A stretch of 64,000 nucleotides of DNA from Haloplanus rubicundus (GTDB taxonomy: Archaea > Halobacteriota > Halobacteria > Halobacteriales > Haloferacaceae): NCBI RefSeq assembly GCF_003342675.1, contig NZ_CP031148.1, positions 434,001 through 498,000 on the forward strand, read 5' to 3'. Position 1 is the stretch's first letter; each line of letters starts with the position of its first letter. The position numbers were made by a program, and so were the translations under genes. The notes beneath the pieces are model-generated. The model had not been told where the DNA came from. It was given only the letters and a program-made list of their open reading frames with translations, and searched no databases. This document shows, piece by piece, positions 34,783 through 43,608 of this stretch.

Positions 34783-37122
34783 GTGAAGGTCGCCGACGCC
34801 GTCCCGGAGTTCGCCGACGCCTTCGACTTCGACGAGTTCAACGCGATGCAACGGGAAGCCCTCCCGGTCCTCGTCGAGACGGATCACAACGTCGTCGCGT
34901 CGGCGCCGACGGCGAGCGGCAAGACCGCCCTCGCCGAACTCGCCATCTGCAAGACGCTTCGCGACGGGGGGACCGCGCTCTTTATCGCGCCCATGCGCGC
35001 CCTCACCAACGAGAAGGAGAGCGAGTGGGAGCGCTTCGAGGACCTCGGCTACTCCGTCTACGTCGTCACCGGCGAGCGCGACCTGAACCCGCGGCGCGCC
35101 CGCCACGCCGACGTACTCGTCATGACGCCCGAGAAGGTGGACTCGGCCACCCGCAAACACGACTCCCGGCGCTACGACTTCGTGACCGACGTGGACTGCG
35201 TGGTGATCGACGAGGTCCACCTCCTCGACTCCGAGCGCCGCGGCGGCGTCCTCGAAGTCACCGTCTCCCGCCTCCGCCGCCTCTGTGACCCCCGATTCGT
35301 CGCGCTCTCGGCGACCATGCCGAACGTCGAGGACGTGGCGGCGTGGCTCGACGCCCCGCCCGAGGCCACCTTCGCCTTCGACGACGAGTACCGCCCGGTC
35401 GACCTCCAGACGGGCGTCAAGACCTACACTCACGGCGAGAACTCCTTCGCCGACAAGTACCGCCGGCTCTACCGCGCGCTCGACCTCGCCGAACCCCACG
35501 TCCGCGAGGACGGGCAGGCGCTCGTCTTCGTCGCCTCCCGGCAGGACGCCGTCAGCGCCGCTGCCAAGACCCGGGACGAACTCGCCGAACGCGACGTACC
35601 CGTCGGCGCCCGCGGCGACTACGACTTCCACACCGACGCGAAGGAGCTGAGCGACGACCGCCTCCACAAGGCCGTCCTCGACGGCGTCGCCTTCCACCAC
35701 GCCGGTCTCTCGAAAGCGGACCGCGACCGGATCGAGCAGTGGTTCAAGGAGGGGAAGATATCCATCCTCTTCTCGACGTCGACGCTCGCGTGGGGGGTCA
35801 ACCTCCCCGCCCGCTGTGTGATCGTCCGCGACACAAAGTACCACGACCCGTTGGAAGGTGAAGTGGACATCAGCCCCCTCGACCTCCTGCAGATGCTCGG
35901 CCGCGCCGGGCGGCCGGGGTACGACGACGTGGGCTACGGCTGGGTCGTCTGTGACCGCTCCGACGCCGACCGCTACCGTCGCCTCCTGCGTGAGGGCACG
36001 GAGATAGAGTCCCACCTCGCGGCCGATCTGGACGCCCACCTCAACGCCGAAATCGCGATGGGGACCATCGACGACCTCGACGACGTGCTCTCGTGGCTCG
36101 AGACGACCTACTACTACGTCCGCGCGGCCTCCGAACCCGCGGCCTACGACTTCGACGGCCTCCGCGACCGGGTGCGCGACACGCTCGACTCGCTGGTCTC
36201 GCGGGGCTTCGTCGAGATGGGGTCGGACCTCGCCATCGAGTCGACGGCGCTCGGCCGCCTCGCCTCGAAGTACTACCTCCGGCTCTCGACCGCCGAGGCG
36301 TTTCACGCCCTCGCGGACCGTGACCGCATCGACGCCGACGCCATCCTCGAAACCGTCGCCGCGGCGGCGGAGTTCGACTCCGTCTCCGCGCGGCAGTCGG
36401 AGGCGGACGCCGTCGACGCCGTGTTAGGTAGCGAGGCTGACCATCTCGACGACGGCGGCCGCAAAGTCCTCGCCATCCTCCGCGCCTCGACCAGCGACTC
36501 CGTGCCCGCCGACCTGCGGAGCGACGCGTGGATCATCCGCCGGAACGCCCTCCGCCTCCTCGCCGCGCTTCGGGAGTTCCTCGCCCGCTTTGCCGGCCCC
36601 CGGGCCGCCAACCTCGCCAGGCGGCTGGAGGCCCGGGTCGAACACGGCGTCAGCCGCGACGCCGTCTCCCTGACCGCCGTCGACGGGGTCGGCGCCGGCC
36701 GCGCCCGCAACCTCGCCGCCGGCGGCCTCTCGCGTCCCGCCGACATCGTCGACGCAGGCGCCGACGAACTCGAACGCGCCGGTCTCGCCGCGGGCGTCGC
36801 CGAACGCGTCGTGAACGCGGCCGCCGACTTCCCCGCCATCTCGGTCGACTGGGGTGACGTGCCCGACTCGGTGGCCGCCGGCGACAGCGAGATGTGCGAG
36901 GTCCGGGTGCGGAACGCCGGCGGCGGCGCCCGCGTCGGCGTCCGCGTCACCGTCAACGGCGTCGAGATGCACGCGAAGGAGACCTACCTCTCGGACGTGA
37001 CGACGGTGCCGGTCGGGGTGTTCGGGGCGGACGCCGATGAACTCGACTTCCGGGTCGAGGTGGCCTTCGTGGAACTGCCGATTCGGCCGTTCGTGGCGGA
37101 GCGGACGGTCCGGGTGGTGTGA
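34783..37122 (+). CDS. Ski2-like superfamily 2 DNA/RNA helicase
   Basis: ATP-dependent helicase of 779 residues, related to Hel308/Brr2. Motif I is APTASGKTA (Lys47), motif II is DEVH (143-146), motif III SATMP near 176, and motif VI QMLGRAGRPG near 370. A winged-helix/ratchet region follows, then helix-hairpin-helix LTAVDGVGAGRARNLA near 628 and a C-terminal Ig-like domain of the Sec63 type. The GTG start is chosen because GGAGGTG lies eight bases upstream (34768-34774), one of the few clear ribosome sites here. It probably acts in repair or fork restart. Confidence 0.88.
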   Translation: MKVADAVPEFADAFDFDEFNAMQREALPVLVETDHNVVASAPTASGKTALAELAICKTLRDGGTALFIAPMRALTNEKESEWERFEDLGYSVYVVTGERDLNPRRARHADVLVMTPEKVDSATRKHDSRRYDFVTDVDCVVIDEVHLLDSERRGGVLEVTVSRLRRLCDPRFVALSATMPNVEDVAAWLDAPPEATFAFDDEYRPVDLQTGVKTYTHGENSFADKYRRLYRALDLAEPHVREDGQALVFVASRQDAVSAAAKTRDELAERDVPVGARGDYDFHTDAKELSDDRLHKAVLDGVAFHHAGLSKADRDRIEQWFKEGKISILFSTSTLAWGVNLPARCVIVRDTKYHDPLEGEVDISPLDLLQMLGRAGRPGYDDVGYGWVVCDRSDADRYRRLLREGTEIESHLAADLDAHLNAEIAMGTIDDLDDVLSWLETTYYYVRAASEPAAYDFDGLRDRVRDTLDSLVSRGFVEMGSDLAIESTALGRLASKYYLRLSTAEAFHALADRDRIDADAILETVAAAAEFDSVSARQSEADAVDAVLGSEADHLDDGGRKVLAILRASTSDSVPADLRSDAWIIRRNALRLLAALREFLARFAGPRAANLARRLEARVEHGVSRDAVSLTAVDGVGAGRARNLAAGGLSRPADIVDAGADELERAGLAAGVAERVVNAAADFPAISVDWGDVPDSVAAGDSEMCEVRVRNAGGGARVGVRVTVNGVEMHAKETYLSDVTTVPVGVFGADADELDFRVEVAFVELPIRPFVAERTVRVV

Positions 37123-37235
37123 GTGGTCGGCCGGCGACGCGTCCGGTCGTCCGTGCCTGTGTCGTCGGTCACGAGACTAGGCCTTCGTGTTTAGTTAACG
37201 ATGAAGAGTGAGGCGAGTGAATTTCTTGGTGCTCT

Positions 37236-37370
37236 ATGCCAGAAATCACACGCCTCAGCGGGAATAGGGACTGGATTGATTTGGATTTTGTGGAGCGAGA
37301 GCGGACCGTGCAAACAATTAACACACTGGCTCCCCTCCCCTCCGTACTCCACGCTTCGGGGACTCCATGA
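37236..37370 (+). mobile_element. IS6-type transposase remnant (N-terminal fragment)
   Basis: A 44-codon frame starts MPEITRLSGNRDWIDLDFV followed by ERERT, which is the familiar N terminus of haloarchaeal IS6-family transposases. After ERERT the match ends and the frame runs into unrelated sequence, so the DDE catalytic domain is absent. It lies in a locally AT-rich patch between the helicase and a surface-protein gene, and its last codons overlap the ATG of that gene. No terminal inverted repeats were identified with confidence. Confidence 0.65.
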
Positions 37371-38794
37371 GAGGCGATGGCTCGCGATTCGTCGTCTACG
37401 TCGCCCTGTTCGTCCTCGTGATCGGGCAGGTGAGCGGGGCCGGCGTCACGGTCGTTCGTGGCGAGAGCGGTGCCGCGACCGTCAGCGACGGTGGCACCTA
37501 CTTCGTCGGGCAGACCCTGTCCACGGATCGGTACGATTCGGGCGATAGCGTCGACCTCGAACGCACCAATGGGAGCCTCGTGACGGCCGTTCGCGTCGCC
37601 GACGACGGGACGGTGACGCTCGATACGGGGCGATTCTCCTCCGGTGGGTACGAACTCACCAGCCCGTCGGGACCGACCATCTCGTTCGACCTCGTTCGCC
37701 AGACGTACTCGGTCGATCCGAACCGCAGTACCGTTTCCACCGCCGACGCGACCCTCGACATCGCGGTGCGGTCGAACCGGGGGAACTACACCCATGCCGT
37801 CCGATCACCGGACTTCGATGGATCGACGCTCCGAACGTTTTTCGGCGGCGCCGGAACCGTCGCTTCCGACGGTGACACGCTCCTGCTGTCGGGTGGCGCC
37901 CGACAGTCCCTGTCGATGAACCTCACCGGCGTCGAGCCGGGAAGGTACCGCTTCGTCTTCGCCGTCGCCGACGCCGACGCGAGCGAGCACATCACCGTCT
38001 CCGTCGACGACTCTGGCCCCGGTCAGATCACACTCGTGCCGCGAATCGTCCAGACCGAGGTCGGCGACGTCGCGACGGTGACCCTCCGCTTCCAGGGCAC
38101 GGACACCGCACGGCTGACGGTCGGCTCGGCGGCGCTCAACTGGCGGGTCGCCCTGACCGTCAGGGACGCCGACGGCGACGGTTCGGTCGCCATCCGGGTC
38201 GATACGGCCAACGCCCGCCAGCCGGGGACGGTGTTCACCGCGACCGGCGCCGACACCGCCTCGAACGTTACCGTGACACACGGTACTCAGTTCACCGACC
38301 CCGACCGCCGCATCGCCGCGAATCCGTATCCGCTCTCCGTCGCGACGGGCGGCAGGGAGACTGACGTCGGGACCTTGTCGTTGCGTCCCGCGACCGGCGT
38401 CACCAGCATCTGCAACCGGAACGCCGGCTCACTGGTCGATGCGTACGACGACAACGCGGACGCCGTTCCGGGGTTCCTGGCTGGTACCGTCACCGAGACG
38501 ACGATCCACGGCATCGTGACCGACGCCGGTCAGCGCGATTACACGATTATCACCGATTCCGATCGATCGGTGTCCGCGTTCCGCGCCGGTTCCCCGGACA
38601 ACGCCACCGTCGAAGTCGAAACCGACTGCGCCACGGTCCGGACGATAGCCGATGCCGAAAACAAGCGCGACGCCGTCGGCACGGCGTACGACGACGGCGA
38701 CATCGCAATCCGTGGGGTCGGTCCGATCGACACGATTCTCGTCGAGGTGCTGAAACTCGGCGTTCGGATCGGCGATCTGTTCGGCCTCGTGTGA
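37367..38794 (+). CDS. Secreted surface protein (BGTF/DUF7827-like)
   Basis: A 475-residue exported protein. Residues 1-25 are a signal peptide (FVVYVALFVLVIGQVSGA). The mature part begins with VTVVRGESGAATVSDGGTYFVGQTL and has repeated beta-rich units (SGGYELTSP, ARQSLSMNLTGVEPGRYRF) like haloarchaeal surface-glycoprotein domains, with several NxS/T sites. No C-terminal PGF or anchor helix is obvious, so it may be released or held by other means. It starts immediately after the IS6 remnant, and lies inside the apparently inserted region. Confidence 0.7.
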   Translation: MRGDGSRFVVYVALFVLVIGQVSGAGVTVVRGESGAATVSDGGTYFVGQTLSTDRYDSGDSVDLERTNGSLVTAVRVADDGTVTLDTGRFSSGGYELTSPSGPTISFDLVRQTYSVDPNRSTVSTADATLDIAVRSNRGNYTHAVRSPDFDGSTLRTFFGGAGTVASDGDTLLLSGGARQSLSMNLTGVEPGRYRFVFAVADADASEHITVSVDDSGPGQITLVPRIVQTEVGDVATVTLRFQGTDTARLTVGSAALNWRVALTVRDADGDGSVAIRVDTANARQPGTVFTATGADTASNVTVTHGTQFTDPDRRIAANPYPLSVATGGRETDVGTLSLRPATGVTSICNRNAGSLVDAYDDNADAVPGFLAGTVTETTIHGIVTDAGQRDYTIITDSDRSVSAFRAGSPDNATVEVETDCATVRTIADAENKRDAVGTAYDDGDIAIRGVGPIDTILVEVLKLGVRIGDLFGLV

Positions 38795-38816
38795 CGGTAC
38801 GGGGTAGTCGTGCCGA

Positions 38817-38927
38817 CCGGTTCTCCACCGACGCTGGGCCGCCGAGGAACTCGATTTCCCCGGGTTGGAGGTGACGCTTCCGGCGTTGCCGGGTCGGTCG
38901 TCCGTGGACGAGCGGACGGTACGGGTG
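38817..38927 (+). pseudogene. Degenerate second copy of the helicase C-terminal tail
   Basis: Reading from 38817, the frame gives PVLHRRWAAEELDFPGLEV, then a middle part ending LPALPGRSSVDERTVRV. It parallels the end of the helicase at 37020-37116 (PVGVFGADADELDFRVEV ... LPIRPFVAERTVRV), with shared ELDF, LP, R, V and the terminal ERTVRV; the DNA match is strongest at GAACTCGA and GAGCGGACGGT-CGGGTGG. There is no start codon or upstream part. It looks like the 3' end of a related helicase gene left behind after insertion or recombination. Confidence 0.5.
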
Positions 38928-38937
38928 GCCTACGGGG

Positions 38938-41901
38938 TCATTCGGCTTTCGGCAGCTCGACGACGAACGCCGCGCCGCCGGCGTCGCTGTCCTCGACGCC
39001 GACCTCGCCTCCGTAGCTCTCGACGAGCGTGTCCACCAGATACAGGCCGATCCCGGTTCCTTGGCTGTCGAGACCCTTCTCCCCCTTGCCGAAGATCGTC
39101 TCCCGCTGGGCCTCGGGGACGCCCGGTCCGTTGTCCGCGACCCGAACGACGACGGTGTCGTCGTCTTCCGTCACCGAGAGGTTCACCTGCGGCGTCGCCG
39201 CGTCGTTGTGCTGGATCGCGTTCTTCAGGAGGTTCCTGAAGACGGAGCTCAGCATGTCGTTCGCCTCGACCGTGGTCCGTGGAATGCTCGTCTCGGTGCT
39301 GACGACCGCCCGCGAGTACGTCGACCGCACCTCGTCGAGCTCGCTCTGGAGAACGGGTCGAAGGTCGACGGGTCGTGACGCCTCGTCGGTCGAGAGCATC
39401 ACGTCGGCCATCTCCCGGGCTACCTTCGTGAGTCCGACCGCGTGATCGACGGTTTCGCGCACCGTCTCGAAGTGGTCGCCCGTCGACGCGTCGTCACACT
39501 CGTCGGCGAGTCGCTCCACGTAGCCGGTTATCACCTGGAGGTCGTTGCGAATGTCGTGACGGAGGACCCGGTTGAGGATGCCGAGGTTATCGCGTTGCTC
39601 CTCTAACCGACGCTCGTACTCCTTCCGGGCGGTCACGTCCCGAACCAGCGCGTGCAGGACCGGCTTGCCCTCGTACTCGAACCGGCTGAGCTTCACCTCG
39701 GCGGGGAACGTCGTCCCGTCGGTGCGCCGATGTGTCCACTCGAAGAACGCTTCCCCTTCCTCGAAGGCCGTTTCGACGTGTGCCATGGCCGCCGCCTTCG
39801 AGTCCGCTCCGTCCGGCTGCTGTGGGGGAGAGAGTTCCCACGGTGCACGACCGACGAAGTCGTCCCCGGAATCGATGCCGAACAACTCGAGCGTTCGCTC
39901 GTTGCAGTCGACGAAGCCGTCACGGTCGAGGAGCATGAGCGCGTCGCGGGTGTTCTCGAACAGGCTACGGTATTTCTCCTCGCGTTCCTCGAGTTCGCGC
40001 TTTCGTTTCTTCCGCTCAGAAATATCGCGGACGAGCGCGTGTATCGCCGGCTGACCGTCGTATTCGAATCGGCTGAGCTTCACTTCTGACGGGAACTCCT
40101 CCCCGTCGTTGCGCTGGTGTGTCCACTCGAAGAACGCTCCCCCCTCCTCGAAGGCCGTCTCGATGCGCTCCAGCGCCGCCACCTTCGAGTCCGTCCCGTT
40201 CGGTTGTCGTGGGGGAGAGAGATCCCAGGGCGTGCGCTCCCGGAACTCTTCGACGGTGTCGATTCCGAACAGTTCGAGCGCCCGTTCGTTACAGTCGAGG
40301 TAGCCGTCGCGGTCGAACACCATGAGCGCGTCGCGCGTGCCCTCGAAGAGGCTCCGGTATTTCTGCTCCCGTTCCCTGAGCTTCTGCTCACGCTCCTTGC
40401 GATCGGTGATGTCCCGAGCGACGGCGACGAACTTTCCGACGTCGCCGTCCTCGTCGATAACCGGCGCGACCGTCTGACTCAGTACGATCTGCTGGCCGTC
40501 CGCCCGTTCATCGATCATCTCCGCTTCCCACTGCGCTCCGGAACGGATCGTCCCCCAGAACTCCGCATAGAACTCGTCGTCGTACTCCCCCGACTGGAGG
40601 ATGCGCGGCGTCTTTCCGACCGCCACCCCCTCGCTGTACCCGGTGATCTCCTCGAAGGCCGGATTGACGTATTCGATCGTTCCCTCGGCGTCGGTGATGT
40701 AGATGGCGTGGGCACTCCGCTCGACGGCCGCCTTGAACTGTTGTAACTCGGTTTCCCGGCGCTTGCGTTCCGTGATATCGACGAGATAGCCGAGGAGATG
40801 GTCTGTCTCGCCCCCGCTTTCGATCACTCTGGTGTACTCTTTCACCCACCGAACGTCGCCCGACGCCGTCTTCACTCGATACGGGTCCAAGGTGATGCTT
40901 TCGACCCCTTCGGCGTCGAGTTCGCTCGCTTCCTCGCCGACCCGTTCCCGGTCTTCCTCGTGGATGAGGTCGGCGTACTCTATCGCTCCCGACCGGAGTT
41001 CGTCGGATCTGTATCCGAGCACCTCCTCGACGTTCTCCGAGACGTAGTCGATCGGCCAGCCGTCGGTGTCTTCCCACTTGAAGACGACCGCCGGCCCCTG
41101 CTTGAACATGTCCCGCTCCTCCTTCAGCGCCAGTTCGGCGCGCTTCCGGTCGTCGATGTCCTGGTGGATGCCCACCGCCCGCACCGGCTCCCCGTCCTCG
41201 TCGCGCTCGACGACCATCCCCATCGTTCGCACCCACTTCCACTCACCGGACTTCGTTTTCAGTCGATGATCGCACCGGTAGTAGGGCGTCCGCCCCGCGA
41301 CGTGTTCGGCCAACGCCTCGTCGTGTCGGTCCCTGTCCTCCGGATGGACCACGTGCTCCCAGCCACGCATCCGGTCGCCCATCTCGGCTTGCGTGTAGCC
41401 GAGCATCTCGGTCAGCAGCTTGTCACGTGAGACTTCGCCAGTCCGCATATCCCAGTCCCAGATGCCGAGGTTCGCCCCCTCCAGCGCCAGTTTCATCCGC
41501 TGTTTCGTCGTGACCAGTTCCGCTTCGCGCTCCTTGTGCTCGCTGATGTCGCGGCTGTTCACGAGAATGCTCCCGATCGAGCCGTCGTCGAGCCGAGTCT
41601 GCGCGGTCGCTTCGATCCAACACCACGACCCGTCGGCCCGCCGGAGGCGGAGTTCGACCGTCCGTGGTTCGTCGGGATCGGTTCGCACCGCCTCCAGCAC
41701 GTCCGTAACTGTTTCCCGGTCGTCCGGATGCGTGTATTCGGTCCAGTCGTCTCCGATCACCACCCCTGGATCGTATCCGAGTACCCGTTCCACCGCCCGG
41801 TTCACGTACGTCACCGTCCCGTCGGCATCGACGACGGCGACGATATCGGCCGACTCCTCGACGAACTCGCGGTACCGTTCGGATTCCCCCTCCTCTGTCA
41901 T
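38938..41901 (-). CDS. Multi-PAS sensor histidine kinase
   Basis: A 987-residue cytoplasmic sensor with about six PAS domains in series (roughly residues 8-125, 128-255, 256-380, 383-505, 513-635, 638-757), then the dimerisation/phospho-acceptor segment RVLRHDIRNDLQV (His782) and an ATPase with LLKNAIQHN, VADNGPGVP and GTGIGLYLV. PAS5 and PAS6 are close copies of each other. No membrane helix and no receiver domain, so it senses an internal signal and needs a separate regulator, none of which is adjacent. A GTTATATTCGG box about 27 bases upstream supports the start. Confidence 0.92.
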   Translation of the reverse strand: MTEEGESERYREFVEESADIVAVVDADGTVTYVNRAVERVLGYDPGVVIGDDWTEYTHPDDRETVTDVLEAVRTDPDEPRTVELRLRRADGSWCWIEATAQTRLDDGSIGSILVNSRDISEHKEREAELVTTKQRMKLALEGANLGIWDWDMRTGEVSRDKLLTEMLGYTQAEMGDRMRGWEHVVHPEDRDRHDEALAEHVAGRTPYYRCDHRLKTKSGEWKWVRTMGMVVERDEDGEPVRAVGIHQDIDDRKRAELALKEERDMFKQGPAVVFKWEDTDGWPIDYVSENVEEVLGYRSDELRSGAIEYADLIHEEDRERVGEEASELDAEGVESITLDPYRVKTASGDVRWVKEYTRVIESGGETDHLLGYLVDITERKRRETELQQFKAAVERSAHAIYITDAEGTIEYVNPAFEEITGYSEGVAVGKTPRILQSGEYDDEFYAEFWGTIRSGAQWEAEMIDERADGQQIVLSQTVAPVIDEDGDVGKFVAVARDITDRKEREQKLREREQKYRSLFEGTRDALMVFDRDGYLDCNERALELFGIDTVEEFRERTPWDLSPPRQPNGTDSKVAALERIETAFEEGGAFFEWTHQRNDGEEFPSEVKLSRFEYDGQPAIHALVRDISERKKRKRELEEREEKYRSLFENTRDALMLLDRDGFVDCNERTLELFGIDSGDDFVGRAPWELSPPQQPDGADSKAAAMAHVETAFEEGEAFFEWTHRRTDGTTFPAEVKLSRFEYEGKPVLHALVRDVTARKEYERRLEEQRDNLGILNRVLRHDIRNDLQVITGYVERLADECDDASTGDHFETVRETVDHAVGLTKVAREMADVMLSTDEASRPVDLRPVLQSELDEVRSTYSRAVVSTETSIPRTTVEANDMLSSVFRNLLKNAIQHNDAATPQVNLSVTEDDDTVVVRVADNGPGVPEAQRETIFGKGEKGLDSQGTGIGLYLVDTLVESYGGEVGVEDSDAGGAAFVVELPKAE

Positions 41902-41993
41902 CGGTGTAGGCTACGAGATTCGGCCGAATATAACACGGGGTTGTCATCGACGCACATTTCTGCTCCATCGGTCCCCGCGTCGCGTTCCCGTCC

Positions 41994-42632
41994 CTACATC
42001 GGAGCCCCCAGTTCCGCCAAGACGGCCCGCAACGCCTCCGGATCGGTCGCGGCGTGGTCGGCCAGCTCGGTTGCCTCGGGGTCGCCGCCGTACGCTATCG
42101 TGAGAATTCCGGCCCGCGTCGCCGCCCGGACGCCGTTCGGCGAGTCCTCGACGGCGACACAGTCCGCTGGGTCGGCCCCCACGCGCTCGGCGGCGACGGC
42201 GTACACGTCCGGCGCCGGCTTGCCCGGGCCGTCGACGTCTTCGGTGCTCACGACGGCGTCCACGTCGAGGTCGAACCGCTCGACGACGCGGTCGATCCAC
42301 GCGTGCGGGCTGGAGGAGACGATGGCGATCCGAACTCCCTGTTCCCGCAGATCGGCGAGCAGATCATCGAACCCCGGCAGCAGGTCGGCGCTGTCGTAGA
42401 GGTCTGCGGCGGCGGACTCGTACAGATCCAGAAATTCGTCCCGACCCAGCGCTGTCTCGTAGTTGTCGGCGAGGTAGTCGTAGGTCTCGCGGTAGTTGAT
42501 GCCGCGAATCTCGTCCTGTGCGGGCGGCTCTCCGGCCACCGCCGCGGGCAGGATCACGTCTCGCTCGCGGGCACGCCAGAACTCCTCGGTGTCGACGATC
42601 ACCCCGTCCATGTCGAAGAGGACCGCGTCCAT
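41994..42632 (-). CDS. HAD-superfamily phosphatase (phosphoglycolate-type)
   Basis: A 212-residue HAD subfamily IA hydrolase. Motif I is LFDMDGVIVDTE (nucleophile Asp near 8), the cap domain is helical, motif II lies in IAIVSSSPHAWID, motif III Lys in GPGKPAPDVYAVAA, and motif IV in VAVEDSPNGVRAA. Such enzymes act on phosphoglycolate, sugar phosphates or similar; substrate not predictable. Divergent from the NucS-N gene with 75 bases between. Confidence 0.88.
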   Translation of the reverse strand: MDAVLFDMDGVIVDTEEFWRARERDVILPAAVAGEPPAQDEIRGINYRETYDYLADNYETALGRDEFLDLYESAAADLYDSADLLPGFDDLLADLREQGVRIAIVSSSPHAWIDRVVERFDLDVDAVVSTEDVDGPGKPAPDVYAVAAERVGADPADCVAVEDSPNGVRAATRAGILTIAYGGDPEATELADHAATDPEALRAVLAELGAPM

Positions 42633-42707
42633 ACGGGCCGACCGCGAGCCATCGCCGAAAGACCTTCGTCCGAGGCTTTTCACCCGGGGACGGGACCACC
42701 CCGTGCC

Positions 42708-43424
42708 ATGGCAGACGCCATCCGCGCCTTCGCCGGCGACTGCACCGTCGAGACCGACGACCGCACCCACCGCGGCCGGGTGCTCGTCCTCGTCAAACCC
42801 GACCGGACCGTCCTCGTCCACGACGCCGACGGCTACCAGCCAGTCGCGTGGCTCACCCGTGCCGACAGCGTGACCGTCGAGACGGACGACGGGTTCGGCC
42901 TCACGGCTCACCTCGACGACCGTCGGCTCCGGGTGACCGGCGACCGCATCCGCCGATCCGTCTACCCGGTCACCGAGGCGGGCGTGCCGGTCGGCACCCA
43001 CCCCGAGACGGGCGGGCCGCTGGTCCGGACCGGCGGCGCCGTGGTCGACCTCGATGCCGGGACGCGCTACCCGCTCGTCGCCGGCGCGACGGTGCTCGAC
43101 GCCCGCTGTCCGGACTGCGGACTCCCGACCATGCGCGTCGACCGCGGCGCGACGTTCGAGGTGTGCATCGACCGCGCCTGCGACCCCCTCGACGATGTGG
43201 TGCGGGAGCGGTTCGACCGCGCGTGGACCTGTCCCGACTGCGGGAGCGATCTGCGGATCATCCGCCGAAACGGTCGCCTGCTCGCGGGGTGTGACGCCTA
43301 CCCCGACTGCGAGACGGCCTTCACCGTCCCCGCTGGCGTCGTCGTCGACGACTGTCCATGTGGACTGCCGGTCTTCGAGACGGCGACGGGGCGGCGGTGT
43401 CTGGACGGGACCTGTGACCGGTAG
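42708..43424 (+). CDS. NucS N-terminal domain plus three topoisomerase-type zinc fingers
   Basis: A 238-residue protein. Residues about 8-110 resemble the DNA-binding N-terminal half of NucS/EndoMS (GDCTVE, GRVLVLVKPDRTVLVHDADG, QPVAW). The rest holds three C4 fingers like those at the end of topoisomerase I: CPDCGLPTMRV...CIDRAC, CPDCGSDLRII...CDAYPDC, and CPCGLPVFET...CLDGTC. The RecB-like nuclease domain of NucS is absent. It therefore probably binds single-stranded or branched DNA without cutting it, as a repair accessory; this is inference from domains. Confidence 0.75.
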   Translation: MADAIRAFAGDCTVETDDRTHRGRVLVLVKPDRTVLVHDADGYQPVAWLTRADSVTVETDDGFGLTAHLDDRRLRVTGDRIRRSVYPVTEAGVPVGTHPETGGPLVRTGGAVVDLDAGTRYPLVAGATVLDARCPDCGLPTMRVDRGATFEVCIDRACDPLDDVVRERFDRAWTCPDCGSDLRIIRRNGRLLAGCDAYPDCETAFTVPAGVVVDDCPCGLPVFETATGRRCLDGTCDR

Positions 43425-43608
43425 CCACCGCAGCGGTTCCGCCGAAACTCTCGGTATCTGCCGATACTGTCGTGCTGAATACCTACACGGACACTCGTTC
43501 TCTTTTAACCTGCTCAGTACGGTTCGAGAGAATATCGCAACGGCGGCTCCCGGCGGGGACTCGGGGGCAAGTGGGTCGCCGGAGGCGGAAGGCGAGACGG
43601 AGAGCTGG

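Noticed and set aside
34519-36306. 595-codon frame antisense to the helicase and MATE 3' end
   Set aside because: No domain is recognisable, while the opposite strand has all the helicase motifs.
37169-37795. 208-codon minus-strand frame near the IS6 remnant
   Set aside because: Mostly antisense to the surface-protein gene, with no family resemblance.
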